64,000 nt of DNA from Desulfovibrio inopinatus DSM 10711 (lineage in GTDB: Bacteria > Desulfobacterota > Desulfovibrionia > Desulfovibrionales > Desulfovibrionaceae): contig NZ_KE386878.1 of NCBI RefSeq assembly GCF_000429305.1, positions 177,036 through 241,035 on the forward strand, in the 5' to 3' direction. This document shows, piece after piece, positions 1-11,500 of this stretch. Position numbers and translations under genes: made by a program. The notes beneath the pieces were generated by a model that saw only the letters and a list, made by a program, of their open reading frames with translations, had not been told where the DNA came from and made no database searches. Within the stretch, counting starts at the first letter, position 1. Every line of letters begins with the position of its first letter.

Positions 1-525
1 ATCTCGGGCCGTGGTACTGTTGTTACTGGTCGTATTGAACGTGGTGTTCTGAAAGTCGGTGAAGAAATTGCAATCATCGGTATCCGCGACACCGTGAAGA
101 CGACCTGCACGGGTGTTGAAATGTTCCGTAAGATCCTTGATCAGGGCCAAGCCGGTGACAACGTCGGTGCTCTGCTTCGCGGTATCAAGCGTGACGACGT
201 CGAACGCGGCCAGGTTCTTGCCAAGCCCGGTTCGATCACCCCGCACAAGAAATTTAAGGCTGAAGTCTACGTTCTGACCAAGGAAGAAGGCGGCCGTCAT
301 ACTCCGTTCTTCTCGGGTTACCGTCCTCAGTTCTACTTCCGTACGACCGACATCACCGGTGTCGTTACCTTGGAAGAAGGCGTGGAAATGGTTATGCCCG
401 GCGACAACGCCACTTTCAATGTCGAACTGATCGCCCCCATCGCCATGGAAAAAGGTCTGCGCTTCGCTATTCGCGAAGGTGGCCGTACCGTTGGCGCCGG
501 CGTTGTTTCGGAGATTACGGAGTAA
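1..525 (+). CDS. tuf: Elongation factor Tu, C-terminal part (gene begins before the window)
   Basis: EF-Tu carries aminoacyl-tRNA to the ribosomal A site as a GTP complex. The visible 174 codons begin at [11 protein letters not shown], the start of domain 2, and run through domain 3 to the end SEITE. The GTPase domain lies upstream of the window. The encoded residues are identical to the C-terminal part of the complete tuf at 15875-17068. The DNA differs only at about 17 scattered third-codon positions with no indel, which points to gene conversion. It is followed three bases later by rpmG, the usual start of the secE-nusG-rplKAJL-rpoBC run. Confidence 0.97.
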   Translation: MSGRGTVVTGRIERGVLKVGEEIAIIGIRDTVKTTCTGVEMFRKILDQGQAGDNVGALLRGIKRDDVERGQVLAKPGSITPHKKFKAEVYVLTKEEGGRHTPFFSGYRPQFYFRTTDITGVVTLEEGVEMVMPGDNATFNVELIAPIAMEKGLRFAIREGGRTVGAGVVSEITE

Positions 526-528
526 TTC

Positions 529-678
529 ATGCGCATCAACATCTTGTTGCAATGCACTGAGTGCAAGCGACGCAACTATTCGACAAACAAGAACAAAAAG
601 AATACGACCGGGCGTCTCGAACTGAAGAAGTACTGCCCGTTTGACAAAAAGCATACGGTTCATCGCGAAACCAAGTAG
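529..678 (+). CDS. rpmG: 50S ribosomal protein L33, zinc-type
   Basis: A 49-residue protein starting [12 protein letters not shown] and ending HRETK, matching the short L33 family of the large subunit. Cys9, Cys12 and Cys36 are present and His42 sits near the second ribbon position, so this resembles the zinc-containing C+ form. It begins three bases after the tuf stop, and the GGAG inside the end of tuf serves as ribosome-binding site. The order tuf-rpmG-tRNA-Trp-secE-nusG supports the assignment. It is too short for many ORF callers. Confidence 0.96.
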   Translation: MRINILLQCTECKRRNYSTNKNKKNTTGRLELKKYCPFDKKHTVHRETK

Positions 679-743
679 CTCGTTCACAGTATTAAGTGCG
701 GCCTCGGGACAGCCGGGGCCGTAACGCTGATGAACTTTCATGC

Positions 744-819
744 AGGCCAGTAGCTCTAACGGTAGAGCATCGGACTCCAAATCCGAGGGCTGGGGGTTCA
801 AATCCCTCCTGGCCTGCCA
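744..819 (+). tRNA. trpT: tRNA-Trp (anticodon CCA)
   Basis: A 76-nt cloverleaf. The acceptor stem 744-750 (AGGCCAG) pairs fully with 809-815, followed by discriminator G816 and an encoded CCA at 817-819. The anticodon stem TCGGA/TCCGA (770-774 with 782-786) encloses the loop CTCCAAA, so the anticodon is CCA at 777-779, reading UGG. The T arm contains GGGTTCAAATCCC. It lies between rpmG and secE, as in many bacteria, so it is probably processed from the same transcript. Confidence 0.97.
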
Positions 820-904
820 TTTTTTATGCCGCACTGTTTCGTAAACGCATCCTCAAGACGGCCGCGTCCGAAAACGACGGTCCAAACCTTCGGAAGCAAG
901 TCAA

Positions 905-1210
905 ATGGCCAAAAAAAAGGCAAACAAAAGCTCCAAGCAGACCGCGACAGAGGGCGTGAAGGCACAGACGAACAAGCCGGTACAAGCCCAGGCGTCGTCT
1001 GAAAGCGCTGGCGGCATCTCGGGCAAAATCGCCCAAGCCAAGCAATTTTTCGAAGAGTCCAAGGTCGAACTCAAAAAAGTAACGTGGCCGACTCGTAAGG
1101 AGACGACTACCACCGGCACTGCCGTATTTGTTCTCGTCGTCGTGTTCTCTCTGTTTTTGGGTGTTACTGACCTGAGTCTGTCTAAGCTGATCGAGTTGAT
1201 ATTGTCATGA
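905..1210 (+). CDS. secE: Preprotein translocase subunit SecE
   Basis: SecE clamps the SecY channel in the inner membrane. The 101-residue product has a long, Lys/Gln/Ala-rich polar N-terminus (about residues 1-45). The conserved amphipathic stretch follows, with the FFEESKVELKKVTWPTRKE signature, then one hydrophobic transmembrane segment (about residues 72-92). This is the short, single-TM bacterial form. Its stop overlaps the nusG start (ATGA, four bases), indicating translational coupling. Confidence 0.96.
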   Translation: MAKKKANKSSKQTATEGVKAQTNKPVQAQASSESAGGISGKIAQAKQFFEESKVELKKVTWPTRKETTTTGTAVFVLVVVFSLFLGVTDLSLSKLIELILS

Positions 1211-1782
1211 TTTCTGATCTCGACATCCCTGATCTGCAAGGCGAATCGACACCCAAGGCGCGGTGGTACATCGTTCACGCATTTTCTGGTTTCGAACATC
1301 GTGTCGAACAGACTATTCGTGAAATGATCCGTACGGGGCAGGCTGAAGGCCTCATCGAAGAAGTGGTGGTTCCCACCGAAAAAGTCATTGAGCTGGTGAA
1401 GGGGGAAAAGCGAACTTCCACCCGGAAATTCTATCCCGGCTACGTCATGGTCAAAATGGTCATGAATGATGCTTCCTGGCATTTAGTACAGGATATTCCT
1501 CGTGTGACGGGATTTGTGGGTGGAAAAAACAGGCCGACCCCCATGCGCGACAGCGAGGCCGTAAGAATTTTGAGTATGATGGAAAAACGGCAGGAGCAAC
1601 CTCGGCCCAAATTCCATTTCGAACGCGGCGACGACGTTCGCGTTATCGACGGTCCGTTCGGCGGCTTTAATGGTGTAGTCGAAGACGTCAACTATGACAA
1701 GGGCAAGCTTCGCGTGTCCGTTTCCATTTTCGGACGTCAGACTCCCGTTGAGCTTGATTTCGTGCAAGTGAGCAAAAATTAG
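1207..1782 (+). CDS. nusG: Transcription termination/antitermination protein NusG
   Basis: NusG binds RNA polymerase, suppresses pausing and links it to Rho or the ribosome. The 191 residues contain an N-terminal NGN domain, with RWYIVHAFSGFEHRVE near residue 19 and the KRTSTRKFYPGYVMVKM stretch. A C-terminal KOW domain follows (RGDDVRVIDGPFGGFNG around residue 140). The first 18 residues form an acidic extension before the usual family start. The gene overlaps secE by four bases and precedes rplK, the standard arrangement. Confidence 0.97.
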   Translation: MISDLDIPDLQGESTPKARWYIVHAFSGFEHRVEQTIREMIRTGQAEGLIEEVVVPTEKVIELVKGEKRTSTRKFYPGYVMVKMVMNDASWHLVQDIPRVTGFVGGKNRPTPMRDSEAVRILSMMEKRQEQPRPKFHFERGDDVRVIDGPFGGFNGVVEDVNYDKGKLRVSVSIFGRQTPVELDFVQVSKN

Positions 1783-1818
1783 CCTGAAGGCGAACGAATT
1801 TCAGGAGTGGTGTAGGTT

Positions 1819-2244
1819 ATGGCCAAAAAAGAAATGGCGAAAATCAAGTTGCAGATTCCGGCGGGCGCTGCCAACCCTTCGCCCCCGGTGGGTCCCGCGC
1901 TCGGTCAGCACGGCGTAAATATCATGGAATTCTGCAAGGCGTTCAATGCCCGTACGATGGAGCAGAAAGGCATGATTATTCCCGTGATAATCACCGTCTT
2001 TCAGGATCGTTCCTTTACATTTATTACAAAGACGCCGCCCGCGCCTGTCCTTTTATTGAAAGCGGCCAAGATTGACAAGGGTTCTGGTGAACCCAACAAG
2101 AACAAGGTCGGGAAAGTGACCATGGCTCAGGTTGAGGAAATCGCCAAGCTCAAAATGCCCGACATGACCGCGAAAGACTTGGAAGCCGCTTGCAATACCA
2201 TCGCCGGAACAGCCCGGAGCATGGGCATCGACGTAGTCGGTTAG
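1819..2244 (+). CDS. rplK: 50S ribosomal protein L11
   Basis: L11 forms the stalk base with the GTPase-associated region of 23S rRNA and is needed for RelA and factor function. The 141-residue protein has the family length and the hallmark [20 protein letters not shown] near the N-terminus. Its C-terminal RNA-binding domain contains [13 protein letters not shown] and ends [21 protein letters not shown] ribosome-binding site precedes the ATG. It lies 28 bases ahead of rplA in the classic L11 operon order. Confidence 0.98.
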   Translation: MAKKEMAKIKLQIPAGAANPSPPVGPALGQHGVNIMEFCKAFNARTMEQKGMIIPVIITVFQDRSFTFITKTPPAPVLLLKAAKIDKGSGEPNKNKVGKVTMAQVEEIAKLKMPDMTAKDLEAACNTIAGTARSMGIDVVG

Positions 2245-2272
2245 GCTGCTTACGGATAAAAGGGGAAGAACA

Positions 2273-2980
2273 ATGCCCAAACATGGTAAACTGTACCGCA
2301 ATGCGGTTAAAGATATTGATCTGAGCCAGAAATTCGATGTAAGCGAAGCAATGAAGCTCGTTTTGCAGTCGGCTTTCGCCAAGTTTGATGAGACAGTCGA
2401 CGTGGCCATGTGCCTCGGTGTCGATCCCAAACATTCGGATCAAATGGTTCGTGGAGCAGTCACGCTTCCTCACGGTCTTGGCAAGCAAGTGCGCATCGCC
2501 GCCTTCTGCAAAGGCGACAAGGAAGCTGAAGCTCGGGAAGCCGGCGCAGATTTCGTCGGTGCCGATGAACTGATCGAAAAAATTCAAGGTGGCTGGCTTG
2601 ACTTTGACAAGGCAGTTGCAACGCCTGACATGATGGCTCAAGTCGGGAAAATTGGTCGTTTGCTTGGTCCTCGTGGCCTCATGCCGAACGCCAAAACCGG
2701 CACGGTCACGTTTGACATTGCCAACGCCATCCAAGAGCTCAAAGCCGGTCGTGTCGAATTCAAAGTTGACAAAGCCGGTGTCTTGCATGCGCCCCTTGGA
2801 AAGAAATCGTTCGGTGCAGATAAACTGCTCGACAATTTTAAAACCCTTATTGAGACCGTGATGCGTATGAAGCCGTCGGCCGCTAAGGGTACGTACCTCA
2901 AGTCCCTGGCCATGGCCTCCACCATGGGTCCGGGTATCCAGATTGATCCGCTTTCTGTCCGCCGCTTTCTGGAGGGCTAA
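2273..2980 (+). CDS. rplA: 50S ribosomal protein L1
   Basis: L1 forms the mobile L1 stalk that helps release E-site tRNA, and in many bacteria it represses its own operon. The 235-residue product has the normal length. It carries the signature region [18 protein letters not shown] and the ending in which [16 protein letters not shown] appears. GGGGAAGAAC precedes the ATG. It is followed by a 167-base leader to rplJ that contains a strong hairpin. Confidence 0.98.
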   Translation: MPKHGKLYRNAVKDIDLSQKFDVSEAMKLVLQSAFAKFDETVDVAMCLGVDPKHSDQMVRGAVTLPHGLGKQVRIAAFCKGDKEAEAREAGADFVGADELIEKIQGGWLDFDKAVATPDMMAQVGKIGRLLGPRGLMPNAKTGTVTFDIANAIQELKAGRVEFKVDKAGVLHAPLGKKSFGADKLLDNFKTLIETVMRMKPSAAKGTYLKSLAMASTMGPGIQIDPLSVRRFLEG

Positions 2981-2989
2981 AAGCGATTT

Positions 2990-3017
2990 GCCGGGAAGAT
3001 TTTTGGGTCTTCCCGGC
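2990..3017 (+). promoter_or_regulatory. Hairpin in the rplJ leader (L10-leader-like)
   Basis: A perfect 10-bp stem, 2990-2999 with 3008-3017, encloses an 8-base loop ending in GGG in the 167-base gap between rplA and rplJ. No T-run follows, so it is not an obvious terminator. The position is where the L10(L12)4 autoregulatory leader lies in most bacteria. Assignment as that leader is inference from position; the kink-turn was not checked. Confidence 0.55.
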
Positions 3018-3147
3018 ACAGTATATTTCAAAGGCATGGGAGCGAGTCAAAGAAAGCAGGTGGATGAAACACTCCTTAATTTCCTGCCGAGACCGCGCTT
3101 TGGCTCCGACTTCTGCCTTGATAACCTGAAATTGGAGGAGGCAATAC

Positions 3148-3669
3148 GTGCAACGCGCTCAAAAAGCCGAAATCATTGAGGCGCTCAAAGAAAAGGCTGA
3201 TCGCGCGAGCATTGCCGTCGTCACCGATTTCAAGGGCCTGAAGGTGGAGGAATTGACTATCCTGCGCAGCAAACTTCGTGAGAGCGGAGTAGACTACCAG
3301 GTTGTCAAAAACACCTTGGCCCGAATCGCAGTGACCGACGGACAGCATGAGGTGCTCAAGGATTCCTTCAAGGAAAACTGCGCTGTCGCTTTTGGATACG
3401 ACGATCCTGTATCGTGCGCAAAGGTGTTGGTGGAATACGCTAAGGGAAATAAGAAGTTTGTTCTCAAAACGGCCAGCTTGCAGGGTCAGCTCATTGATAC
3501 TGACGGTCTCAAGAACCTGTCCAAGCTGCCGAGCAGAGAAGAATTACTTGCCAAGACCCTCGGCACCATGAACGCCGTTCCGACCAACTTCGTCAGCTTG
3601 ATGGCGAACGTTATTCGCGGAATGTTGAATGTCTTAAACGGCGTCAAGGATCAAAAAGAAGCCGCCTAA
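3148..3669 (+). CDS. rplJ: 50S ribosomal protein L10
   Basis: L10 anchors the L7/L12 dimers to the ribosome. The product is 173 residues from a GTG start preceded by the excellent site GGAGGAGG at 3134-3141. It begins [20 protein letters not shown] and continues [20 protein letters not shown], the conserved N-terminal rRNA-binding domain. The C-terminal helix region ends [13 protein letters not shown] and would bind L12 dimers. It is followed 43 bases later by rplL. Confidence 0.97.
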   Translation: MQRAQKAEIIEALKEKADRASIAVVTDFKGLKVEELTILRSKLRESGVDYQVVKNTLARIAVTDGQHEVLKDSFKENCAVAFGYDDPVSCAKVLVEYAKGNKKFVLKTASLQGQLIDTDGLKNLSKLPSREELLAKTLGTMNAVPTNFVSLMANVIRGMLNVLNGVKDQKEAA

Positions 3670-3712
3670 TCTCGACACAAGTCAAAGAATTAGCCGAAAA
3701 GGAGACCATCCC

Positions 3713-4102
3713 ATGGCCGATGTTACCAAAGAACAAGTTGTTGATTTTATTGCGAACATGACCGTTCTCGAACTCTCTGAATTCATCAAAGAACTCGAAG
3801 AGAAGTTCGGTGTTTCTGCAGCCGCTCCTGTTGCTGCTGTTGCTGCTGCTCCTGCTGCTGGGGGCGAAGCTGCTGCTGCTGAAGAAGAAAAGACTGAATT
3901 CGACGTCGTCCTGAAGAGCGCTGGCGGTAACAAAATCGCTGTTATTAAGGTTGTTCGCGCTTTGACCGGTCTGGGCCTCAAAGAAGCCAAGGCCAAGGTT
4001 GACGAGCTGCCCTCCACCATCAAGGAAGGCATTTCCAAGGGTGAAGCTGAGGAAGCCAAGAAGCAGCTGGATGAAGCCGGAGCTGAAAGCGAAATCAAGT
4101 AA
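3713..4102 (+). CDS. rplL: 50S ribosomal protein L7/L12
   Basis: L7/L12 is the multi-copy stalk protein that recruits translation factors. The 129 residues show the N-terminal dimerisation helices (about 1-35). A very Ala-rich flexible hinge (about 37-60) is encoded by repeated GCT codons. The C-terminal factor-binding domain contains [20 protein letters not shown] and [19 protein letters not shown]. It is slightly longer than the E. coli protein because of the hinge. The strong hairpin at 4130-4170 follows. Confidence 0.98.
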   Translation: MADVTKEQVVDFIANMTVLELSEFIKELEEKFGVSAAAPVAAVAAAPAAGGEAAAAEEEKTEFDVVLKSAGGNKIAVIKVVRALTGLGLKEAKAKVDELPSTIKEGISKGEAEEAKKQLDEAGAESEIK

Positions 4103-4129
4103 CCCGATTCTTCTGTTTTGTATCGGTTC

Positions 4130-4170
4130 AAAAGAGCGCACCCCCGCTTGCGGGAGAGGTGCGCTCTTTT
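4130..4170 (+). terminator. Attenuator or terminator hairpin between rplL and rpoB
   Basis: A perfect 13-bp stem pairs 4130-4142 (AAAAGAGCGCACC) with 4158-4170 (GGTGCGCTCTTTT). The top of the loop can extend with CCCGC/GCGGG. The 3' arm ends in TTTT and is followed by CCCCTTTCTG. rpoB starts 151 bases later without a clear new promoter, so this probably lets only part of the ribosomal-protein transcription continue into rpoBC. Confidence 0.8.
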
Positions 4171-4321
4171 CCCCTTTCTGCGATTTATGGTCTTTGACCC
4201 TGCATACGGCAACGATTTTGATCCCCCTTGCCCCGAAGCCGACGGATGGACACATATTAAGACGTCCTTGGCTTGCTGAAACGGTTTCGCCCGTCGCCAA
4301 ACCACCATCCCAGAGGGAAAA

Positions 4322-7300
4322 ATGACGCAGCTTACCAAAACTTTCGGAAAAATCAAAAACACGCTGGCCATTCCTCACCTGCTGAATTTGCAGGTCGATT
4401 CCTATGAGCTTTTTTTACAGCGTGATGTTTCTCCGGCCAGCCGGGAAGACGTCGGTCTCGAAGGCGTTTTTCGGTCGGTTTTTCCCATTGAGGATTTTAA
4501 CAAGACAGCCAGCCTTGAATACGTAAGCTACGAGATCGGGGAGCCCAAGTACGATCAGGCCGAATGCATCACCAAAGGATTGACCTACGAGGCTCCGCTT
4601 CGCATCAAAGTGCGATTGGTGGTCTATGACGTTGACGAAGAAACCGAAAACCGGACCATTCGCGATATCAAGGAACAGGTCATTTATTTCGGTACCGTGC
4701 CCCTTATGACTGAAAAGGGCACGTTTATCATCAACGGCACCGAACGTGTTATCGTCAACCAATTGCAGCGTTCGCCCGGTATTATTTTCGAACATGATTC
4801 CGGCAAAAGTCATACCTCCCGCAAGGTGTTGTACTCATGCCGTATCATCCCCATGCGTGGCTCCTGGCTTGATTTCGATTTCGATCACAAAGATATTTTG
4901 CACGTTCGTATTGACCGTCGCAGAAAAATGCCCGCCACCATCTTGTTTAAGGCAATGGGCATGTCGAAAGCCGATATCCTTGGATACTTCTATAAAACCG
5001 AGTATTACCGTCTTGAAGGCGACAAGGTTTTTCGCGAAATTCACGAAGATTTTTTCCGGAAGGAAAAAGCGATCGCTGATATCGTGGACAAAGATGGCAA
5101 CGTCATCATCGCCGAAGGCAAGATGATCAACAAGCGCGGCTGGCGTCTTATGATGCAAGCCAATGTTGAGACGATGGAAATCGAGCCGGAATTTCTTCCT
5201 GGTTCTTTTGTTGCTGACGATGTCGTTGACCCTGAAACTGGTGAAATTTTGGCTGAAGCTGGCGATGAATTGACCCCGGAAATCATCGAAAGCATTAAAG
5301 AGTCAGAAAACACCCGTATTCCTGTGCTGTATACGCGCGGCATTGATGTATCATCGTCTATGCGCGATACGCTTATTCTCGACAAGACCGTCGACATGAT
5401 CGGGGCACAGGTTGAGATTTATCGTCGCCTGCGTCCGAGTTCGCCTCCGACCCCTGAAATTGCGGCCAACTTTTTTGAAAATCTTTTTCGCAATCCCGAC
5501 TACTACGATCTGTCGCCAGTTGGCCGGTACAAACTCAATGTACGTCTGAACTTGGATTTGCCTCTCGATCACCGCACATTGTCCAATGACGACATCTTGC
5601 GTTCGGTTAAGCATCTGACCTGGTTGAAGGACAGCCACGGACCTGCTGATGACATCGACCACTTGGGGAACCGTCGTGTTCGTCCGGTCGGTGAACTCGT
5701 CGAGAACCAATACCGCATCGGTCTTGTTCGTATGGAACGGGCGATTAAGGAGCGCATGAGCCTGCAGGAAGTTGCGACGCTCATGCCGCATGACTTGATC
5801 AACCCGAAGCCAGTCGCGGCTGTGCTGAAGGAATTTTTCGGCACGTCACAGTTGTCCCAGTTTATGGACCAGACCAATGCTTTGTCCGAAGTGACTCACA
5901 AACGTCGTTTGTCCGCTCTGGGACCTGGTGGTCTGACACGCGAACGCGCCGGTTTTGAAGTTCGCGACGTGCACACTTCACACTACGGTCGTATCTGCCC
6001 GATTGAAACTCCGGAAGGACCGAACATTGGTCTTATCGTTTCTTTGACAACCTACTCCTGTGTTAACGACTTCGGGTTCATCGAAACTCCGTATCGTGTC
6101 GTGAAAGATGGAGTGGTTACTGAGGACGTTAAGTATCTGGATGCGACACGCGAAGCCGATGAAGTCATTGCCGGTGCCAACACCGAGCTCGATGACGATG
6201 GGCGCTTTAAACATGAGTTCGTTAGTGCACGTGTGAAAGGCGACTTAATTACGCAGTTGCCCGAAGACGTAACCTTAATGGACATCTCGCCGAGTCAGAT
6301 TGTCTCGATTTCTGCTGCACTTATTCCTTTCTTGGAACACGATGACGCCAACCGGGCGCTCATGGGATCCAACATGCAACGTCAGGCTGTGCCGTTGTTG
6401 CGTTGCGATAGACCACTTGTCGGTACCGGGATGGAAGGGCCAGTGGCCCGTGACTCGGGTGCCTGTCTTTTAGCTGAGGCCGATGGCGAAATCTTTTTCG
6501 TCGATGCCGAGCGTTTTGTGGTGCGGTATGAAGGGGATATTTACCCTGAAACCGGCGGAGTACGCGCCTACGAACTGCAGAAGTTTCATAAATCCAACCA
6601 AAATACGTGTTTTGGTCAACGTCCCCGCCTGCCTGTTGGCACAAAGATCAAGAAGGGCGACGTTCTGGCCGATGGTCCTGGTATTGAACATGGCGAATTG
6701 GCCTTGGGTAAGAACCTGCTTGTCGCCTTTATGCCGTGGTGCGGATACAACTACGAAGACTCGATCCTCATTTCTGAGCGCGTCGTGAAAGAAGATGTTT
6801 TCACGTCCGTGCATATCGAAGAATTCGAAGTTGTTGCCCGTGATACCAAGTTGGGACCGGAAGAAATCACACGAGACATTCCCAACGTGGGCGAAGAAAT
6901 GCTGAAAGACCTTGACGATTGCGGCATTATTCGCATTGGCGCCAAGGTGAAGCCTGATGATATCATGGTTGGGAAAATCACGCCGAAGGGTGAAACGCAG
7001 TTAACGCCGGAAGAAAAATTGCTTCGGGCGATCTTCGGAGATAAAGCCCGGGATGTGAAAAATACTTCGCTTAAGGTGCCGCCCGGAATCGAAGGGACGG
7101 TCATTGATGTTCGCGTTTTCAACCGGCGCAGTGGTGACAAAGACGAGCGCACCAAGTCGATTGAAGATTTTGAACTCAACAAACTTGATGTCAAAGAAGA
7201 GTCGCAGATCGCCGCTCTCAACGTGACAACGCGTGAGAAAATTTGGGCCATAGCTGGTGGAAAGATTGTTGCCACAACAATCATGGGACACAGAAAAGGT

Positions 7301-8422
7301 GAAGTGCTTCTCGAAGCCAACCAGCCCCTGCGCGAAGATATTCTGCAGGTGCTTCCCGTCAAAAAGCTTGCCGGCGTATTCGCTACACGAGAAGTGAACG
7401 ATGAAATCGATCAACTTCTTGAACACTATGAAAATCAGGTGGTATACATCAAGAACATCTATGATCAAAAGCGAGGCAAAGTCACCGAAGGTGATGATTT
7501 GCCGCCTGGGGTCATCAAGATGGTCAAGGTGTATGTGGCGGTGAAACGTAAGCTCAACGTCGGTGACAAAATGGCCGGTCGCCATGGGAACAAAGGGGTT
7601 GTCTCCTGTATTTTGCCCATTGAAGACATGCCATTTTTCCATGACACCGGGACGGCCGTCGATATCGTTCTTAACCCCTTGGGCGTGCCTTCGCGCATGA
7701 ACATCGGGCAGATCATGGAAACCCACCTTGGCTGGGCTGGTCGTGAGCTTGGACAACAGCTTGCGGAAATGGTTGCGGAGAAGCAGCCGCTGGCCGAAAT
7801 TCGAGCTCAAGTGAAAAAGGTTTTTGAATCGCCGGTAATCGACCAGGAAGTCGATGCCATGGATGATGAAACATTTGTGAAATCCGTCAAATCACTTCAA
7901 AATGGCATTATCGCGAAGACACCAGTCTTTGACGGGGCCGAAGAAGAAGAAATTTGGCGATGGCTTTCCATGGCCGGATTGCCCGACGACGGAAAAGTTT
8001 ATCTCCATGATGGCAGAACAGGGGACCGATTCCATCGACCTGTTACTGTCGGCGTCATGTATATGTTGAAATTGCACCACTTGGTCGACGAAAAAATTCA
8101 CGCTCGTTCGACCGGGCCTTACTCTTTGGTTACGCAGCAGCCATTGGGCGGTAAAGCACAATTTGGTGGGCAGCGACTTGGGGAAATGGAAGTCTGGGCT
8201 CTGGAAGCCTACGGTGCATCGTATTTGTTGCAGGAATTTCTCACCGTCAAATCTGACGATGTGACCGGCCGCGTGAAAATGTATGAGAAGATTGTCAAAG
8301 GCGACAATTTCCTTGAAGCCGGCCTGCCTGAATCCTTCAACGTCCTGGTCAAGGAATTGATGTCTCTTGGTTTGGATGTCAATCTTCTGCAGGAAGAGCG
8401 AAAGGTCAAACCCAAGCGTTAG
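4322..8422 (+). CDS. rpoB: DNA-directed RNA polymerase subunit beta
   Basis: The beta subunit forms one pincer and half of the catalytic centre of RNA polymerase. The protein has 1366 residues. The rifampicin-pocket region around [20 protein letters not shown] retains the equivalents of Asp516, His526 and Ser531 (E. coli numbering), so the sequence suggests a drug-sensitive form. Also present are the GPNIGLI stretch, [13 protein letters not shown] and the C-terminal [20 protein letters not shown]. The ATG follows CAGAGGGAAAA. rpoC follows after 126 bases. Confidence 0.99.
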   Translation: MTQLTKTFGKIKNTLAIPHLLNLQVDSYELFLQRDVSPASREDVGLEGVFRSVFPIEDFNKTASLEYVSYEIGEPKYDQAECITKGLTYEAPLRIKVRLVVYDVDEETENRTIRDIKEQVIYFGTVPLMTEKGTFIINGTERVIVNQLQRSPGIIFEHDSGKSHTSRKVLYSCRIIPMRGSWLDFDFDHKDILHVRIDRRRKMPATILFKAMGMSKADILGYFYKTEYYRLEGDKVFREIHEDFFRKEKAIADIVDKDGNVIIAEGKMINKRGWRLMMQANVETMEIEPEFLPGSFVADDVVDPETGEILAEAGDELTPEIIESIKESENTRIPVLYTRGIDVSSSMRDTLILDKTVDMIGAQVEIYRRLRPSSPPTPEIAANFFENLFRNPDYYDLSPVGRYKLNVRLNLDLPLDHRTLSNDDILRSVKHLTWLKDSHGPADDIDHLGNRRVRPVGELVENQYRIGLVRMERAIKERMSLQEVATLMPHDLINPKPVAAVLKEFFGTSQLSQFMDQTNALSEVTHKRRLSALGPGGLTRERAGFEVRDVHTSHYGRICPIETPEGPNIGLIVSLTTYSCVNDFGFIETPYRVVKDGVVTEDVKYLDATREADEVIAGANTELDDDGRFKHEFVSARVKGDLITQLPEDVTLMDISPSQIVSISAALIPFLEHDDANRALMGSNMQRQAVPLLRCDRPLVGTGMEGPVARDSGACLLAEADGEIFFVDAERFVVRYEGDIYPETGGVRAYELQKFHKSNQNTCFGQRPRLPVGTKIKKGDVLADGPGIEHGELALGKNLLVAFMPWCGYNYEDSILISERVVKEDVFTSVHIEEFEVVARDTKLGPEEITRDIPNVGEEMLKDLDDCGIIRIGAKVKPDDIMVGKITPKGETQLTPEEKLLRAIFGDKARDVKNTSLKVPPGIEGTVIDVRVFNRRSGDKDERTKSIEDFELNKLDVKEESQIAALNVTTREKIWAIAGGKIVATTIMGHRKGEVLLEANQPLREDILQVLPVKKLAGVFATREVNDEIDQLLEHYENQVVYIKNIYDQKRGKVTEGDDLPPGVIKMVKVYVAVKRKLNVGDKMAGRHGNKGVVSCILPIEDMPFFHDTGTAVDIVLNPLGVPSRMNIGQIMETHLGWAGRELGQQLAEMVAEKQPLAEIRAQVKKVFESPVIDQEVDAMDDETFVKSVKSLQNGIIAKTPVFDGAEEEEIWRWLSMAGLPDDGKVYLHDGRTGDRFHRPVTVGVMYMLKLHHLVDEKIHARSTGPYSLVTQQPLGGKAQFGGQRLGEMEVWALEAYGASYLLQEFLTVKSDDVTGRVKMYEKIVKGDNFLEAGLPESFNVLVKELMSLGLDVNLLQEERKVKPKR

Positions 8423-8479
8423 GGTGAGGCAACGGTATCGCGACAGCACCTTTCTGTAGGATAGACACGCGACGTATTC

Positions 8480-8506
8480 GGCCGTCTGAAACGTCTTCGG
8501 ACGGCC
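8480..8506 (+). other. Hairpin in the rpoB-rpoC spacer
   Basis: A 7-bp stem pairs GGCCGTC (8480-8486) with GACGGCC (8500-8506) around a 13-base loop, about 40 bases upstream of the rpoC start. No T-run follows. It may be an RNA processing or stability element of the rpoBC transcript; no function can be assigned from sequence alone. Confidence 0.45.
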
Positions 8507-8548
8507 TTACGGGGGAAACCCCATAATATAGAGATTGCGAGGGAACAC

Positions 8549-11500
8549 ATGACCTTGGACGATCTTTTCAGCATGCGGGGAGCGGCCGCAAACCAGGTTT
8601 CGAGCCGTTCGCTCAAATCCATTAAGATTTCCATCGCCTCTCCTGAAAAAATTCGGGAATGGTCTTTCGGGGAAGTGAAAAAGCCCGAAACCATCAACTA
8701 CCGGACGTTCAAGCCGGAACGTGACGGGTTGTTTTGCGCTAAGATTTTTGGACCAGTTAAAGACTACGAATGTAACTGCGGTAAATACAAGCGGATGAAA
8801 CACCGCGGTATTGTGTGTGAAAAATGTGGTGTTGAAGTCATTGCTTCCAAAGTTCGCCGTGAGCGTATGGGCCACATTGAACTCGCCGCACCTGTTGCAC
8901 ACATTTGGTTTCTCAAGACCCTGCCGTCAAAAATTGGTACGTTACTTGATATGACCATGGTCGATCTGGAAAAGGTACTGTATTTCGATTCGTATCTTGT
9001 CATAGATCCCATGGAGACGAACCTGAGCAAAATGCAGGTCATCTCCGAAGACCAGTACTTGCAGGTGATCGACCATTACGGCGAAGATGCGCTGACAGTC
9101 GGCATGGGCGCTGAAGCCGTGCGGGGCTTGCTTGAAGAAATCGATTTGCTTGAACTGCGTACAACGTTACGTGAAGAGTCACTCACGACACGTTCACAGA
9201 CGAAAAAGAAAAAAATAATCAAGCGCCTCAAAGTTGTTGAAGCGTTCCTTGAGTCCGGGAACCGGGCTGAGTGGATGATTATGGAAGTTATTCCGGTCAT
9301 TCCACCTGAATTGCGTCCTTTGGTTCCTCTGGATGGCGGACGTTTCGCCACTTCCGACCTTAACGATCTCTATCGTCGTGTCATTAACCGGAACAACCGT
9401 CTGAAACGTTTGCTTGAGCTTGGTGCTCCCGACATTATTATCCGCAACGAAAAACGTATGTTGCAGGAATCCGTCGATGCCTTGTTCGACAATGGTCGGC
9501 GTGGACGGGCTATTACCGGAACCAACGGTCGTCCGCTGAAATCCCTGAGTGATATGATCAAAGGGAAGCAAGGACGTTTTCGTCAAAACCTTTTGGGAAA
9601 ACGTGTCGACTACTCGGGACGTTCGGTTATCGTTGTCGGTCCCAAACTCAAATTGCACCAGTGCGGTTTGCCAAAGAAAATGGCGTTGGAATTGTTCAAA
9701 CCCTTCATTTACGCCAAACTGGAAGAGAAGGGCTTGGCTACGACCATCAAAACCGCCAAGAAAATGGTTGAACGCGAAGAACTTGTCGTGTGGGATATCC
9801 TCGAAGAAGTTGTTCGCGAATATCCGATCATGCTCAACCGTGCACCGACGTTGCACCGTCTTGGCATTCAGGCATTTGAACCGACACTGGTTGAAGGTAA
9901 AGCTATTCAGCTTCACCCACTGGTGTGCGCTGCCTACAACGCCGACTTCGACGGTGACCAAATGGCTGTTCACGTTCCGCTTTCCGTGGAAGCGCAAATT
10001 GAATGCCGGGTTCTTATGATGTCGTCGAACAACATTTTGTCTCCGGCGAGCGGCAACCCGATCATTATTCCGAGCCAGGATATCGTTCTCGGCTTGTATT
10101 ACCTGAGCGTTGAACGGTCCTTTAGCCGCGGTGAAGGAAAGATTTTCTCGGATAAGAACGAAGTCATCAGCGCTTTGGATGCAAACTGCGTTGACCTCCA
10201 TGCCCGGGTCAAGGTCCGTATAGACGGGGAACGTATCGACACGACTCCTGGTCGTATCGTGCTCAGTGAAATTCTTCCTGATGACGTTCCGTTTAGCTTG
10301 GTCAACACCGTCCTCACGAAAAAAACCATCGCCTTCCTCGTCAGCGAGACCTACCGTCGTGCCGGCACCAAGGCGACCGTTATTTTGTGCGACCGCCTCA
10401 AAGATCTTGGGTATGAGTATGCCACGCGAGCCGGTGTCTCCATCGGGGTGAAAGACTTGGAAATTCCTCGTCAAAAAGCGTCGATTCTGGAAGCGTCACA
10501 AAACGAAGTTTCCGAAATCGAAAAACAGTATGCCGATGGTATCATCACTCGTACGGAAAAATACAACAAGGTTGTCGACGTGTGGACACAAGCCACAAAC
10601 AACGTTGCCAGCCAGATGATGAAAGAAATCTCCATCGATGTGCTGACCGATGAGAAAACCGGCAAGCAGGAAAAGAACACGAGTTTCAACCCGATTTACA
10701 TGATGACGACATCGGGTTCTCGAGGGAACCCCGACCAAATGCGTCAGCTCGCCGGTATGCGCGGTCTTATGGCAAAGCCGTCCGGTGAAATCATTGAAAC
10801 GCCGATTACGTCGAACTTCCGCGAAGGTCTGTCTGTGGCGCAGTACTTCATTTCGACACACGGTGCTCGAAAAGGTTTGGCCGATACGGCGCTCAAGACC
10901 GCAAACTCCGGTTACCTGACACGTCGTCTTGTCGACGTTGTCCAGGATGTCATCGTCACGGAACATGATTGTGGAACCGTTGATGGTCTTGAGATCGAAC
11001 ATTACAAGAAAGCCGGTGATATCAAGCAACGCGTGCATGAACGCGTTTTGGGCCGGGTCACGATGTTTAGTGTGGATGATCCGGAAACTGGCGAAGTCAT
11101 CATCCCTGAAAATACGATTATCGACGAATACTACGCCAAAAAGCTCGAAGAATCGGGTATTGGTGCCGTCACCATACGTTCGACGCTGACATGTAAAAGC
11201 CCGTATGGGGTTTGTGCCATGTGTTATGGCCGCGACCTTGCACGTGGTCACCTTGTTAACGTCGGGGAAACTGTCGGCATCATTGCTGCACAGTCCATCG
11301 GTGAACCTGGAACCCAGCTGACCATGCGTACGTTCCACATCGGTGGTACGGCGGCTCGTGAAATCGAACGTTCGTCCATTACTGCCCAGAACCCTGGACG
11401 CGTCACGTTGTCGCGTGTGAAGACTATTAAGAACACGCAGGACGTCTCCATTATCTTGGGTAAAAGTGGCCAAGTCGGCGTGGTTGATGATCAAGGGAGA

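Noticed and set aside
696-959. Open frame across the tRNA-Trp
   Set aside because: It reads through the cloverleaf and into secE in another frame, with no binding site.
9194-10474. Long - strand open frame (426 codons) opposite rpoC
   Set aside because: Antisense to the catalytic core of rpoC; composition follows the codon bias of the real gene.
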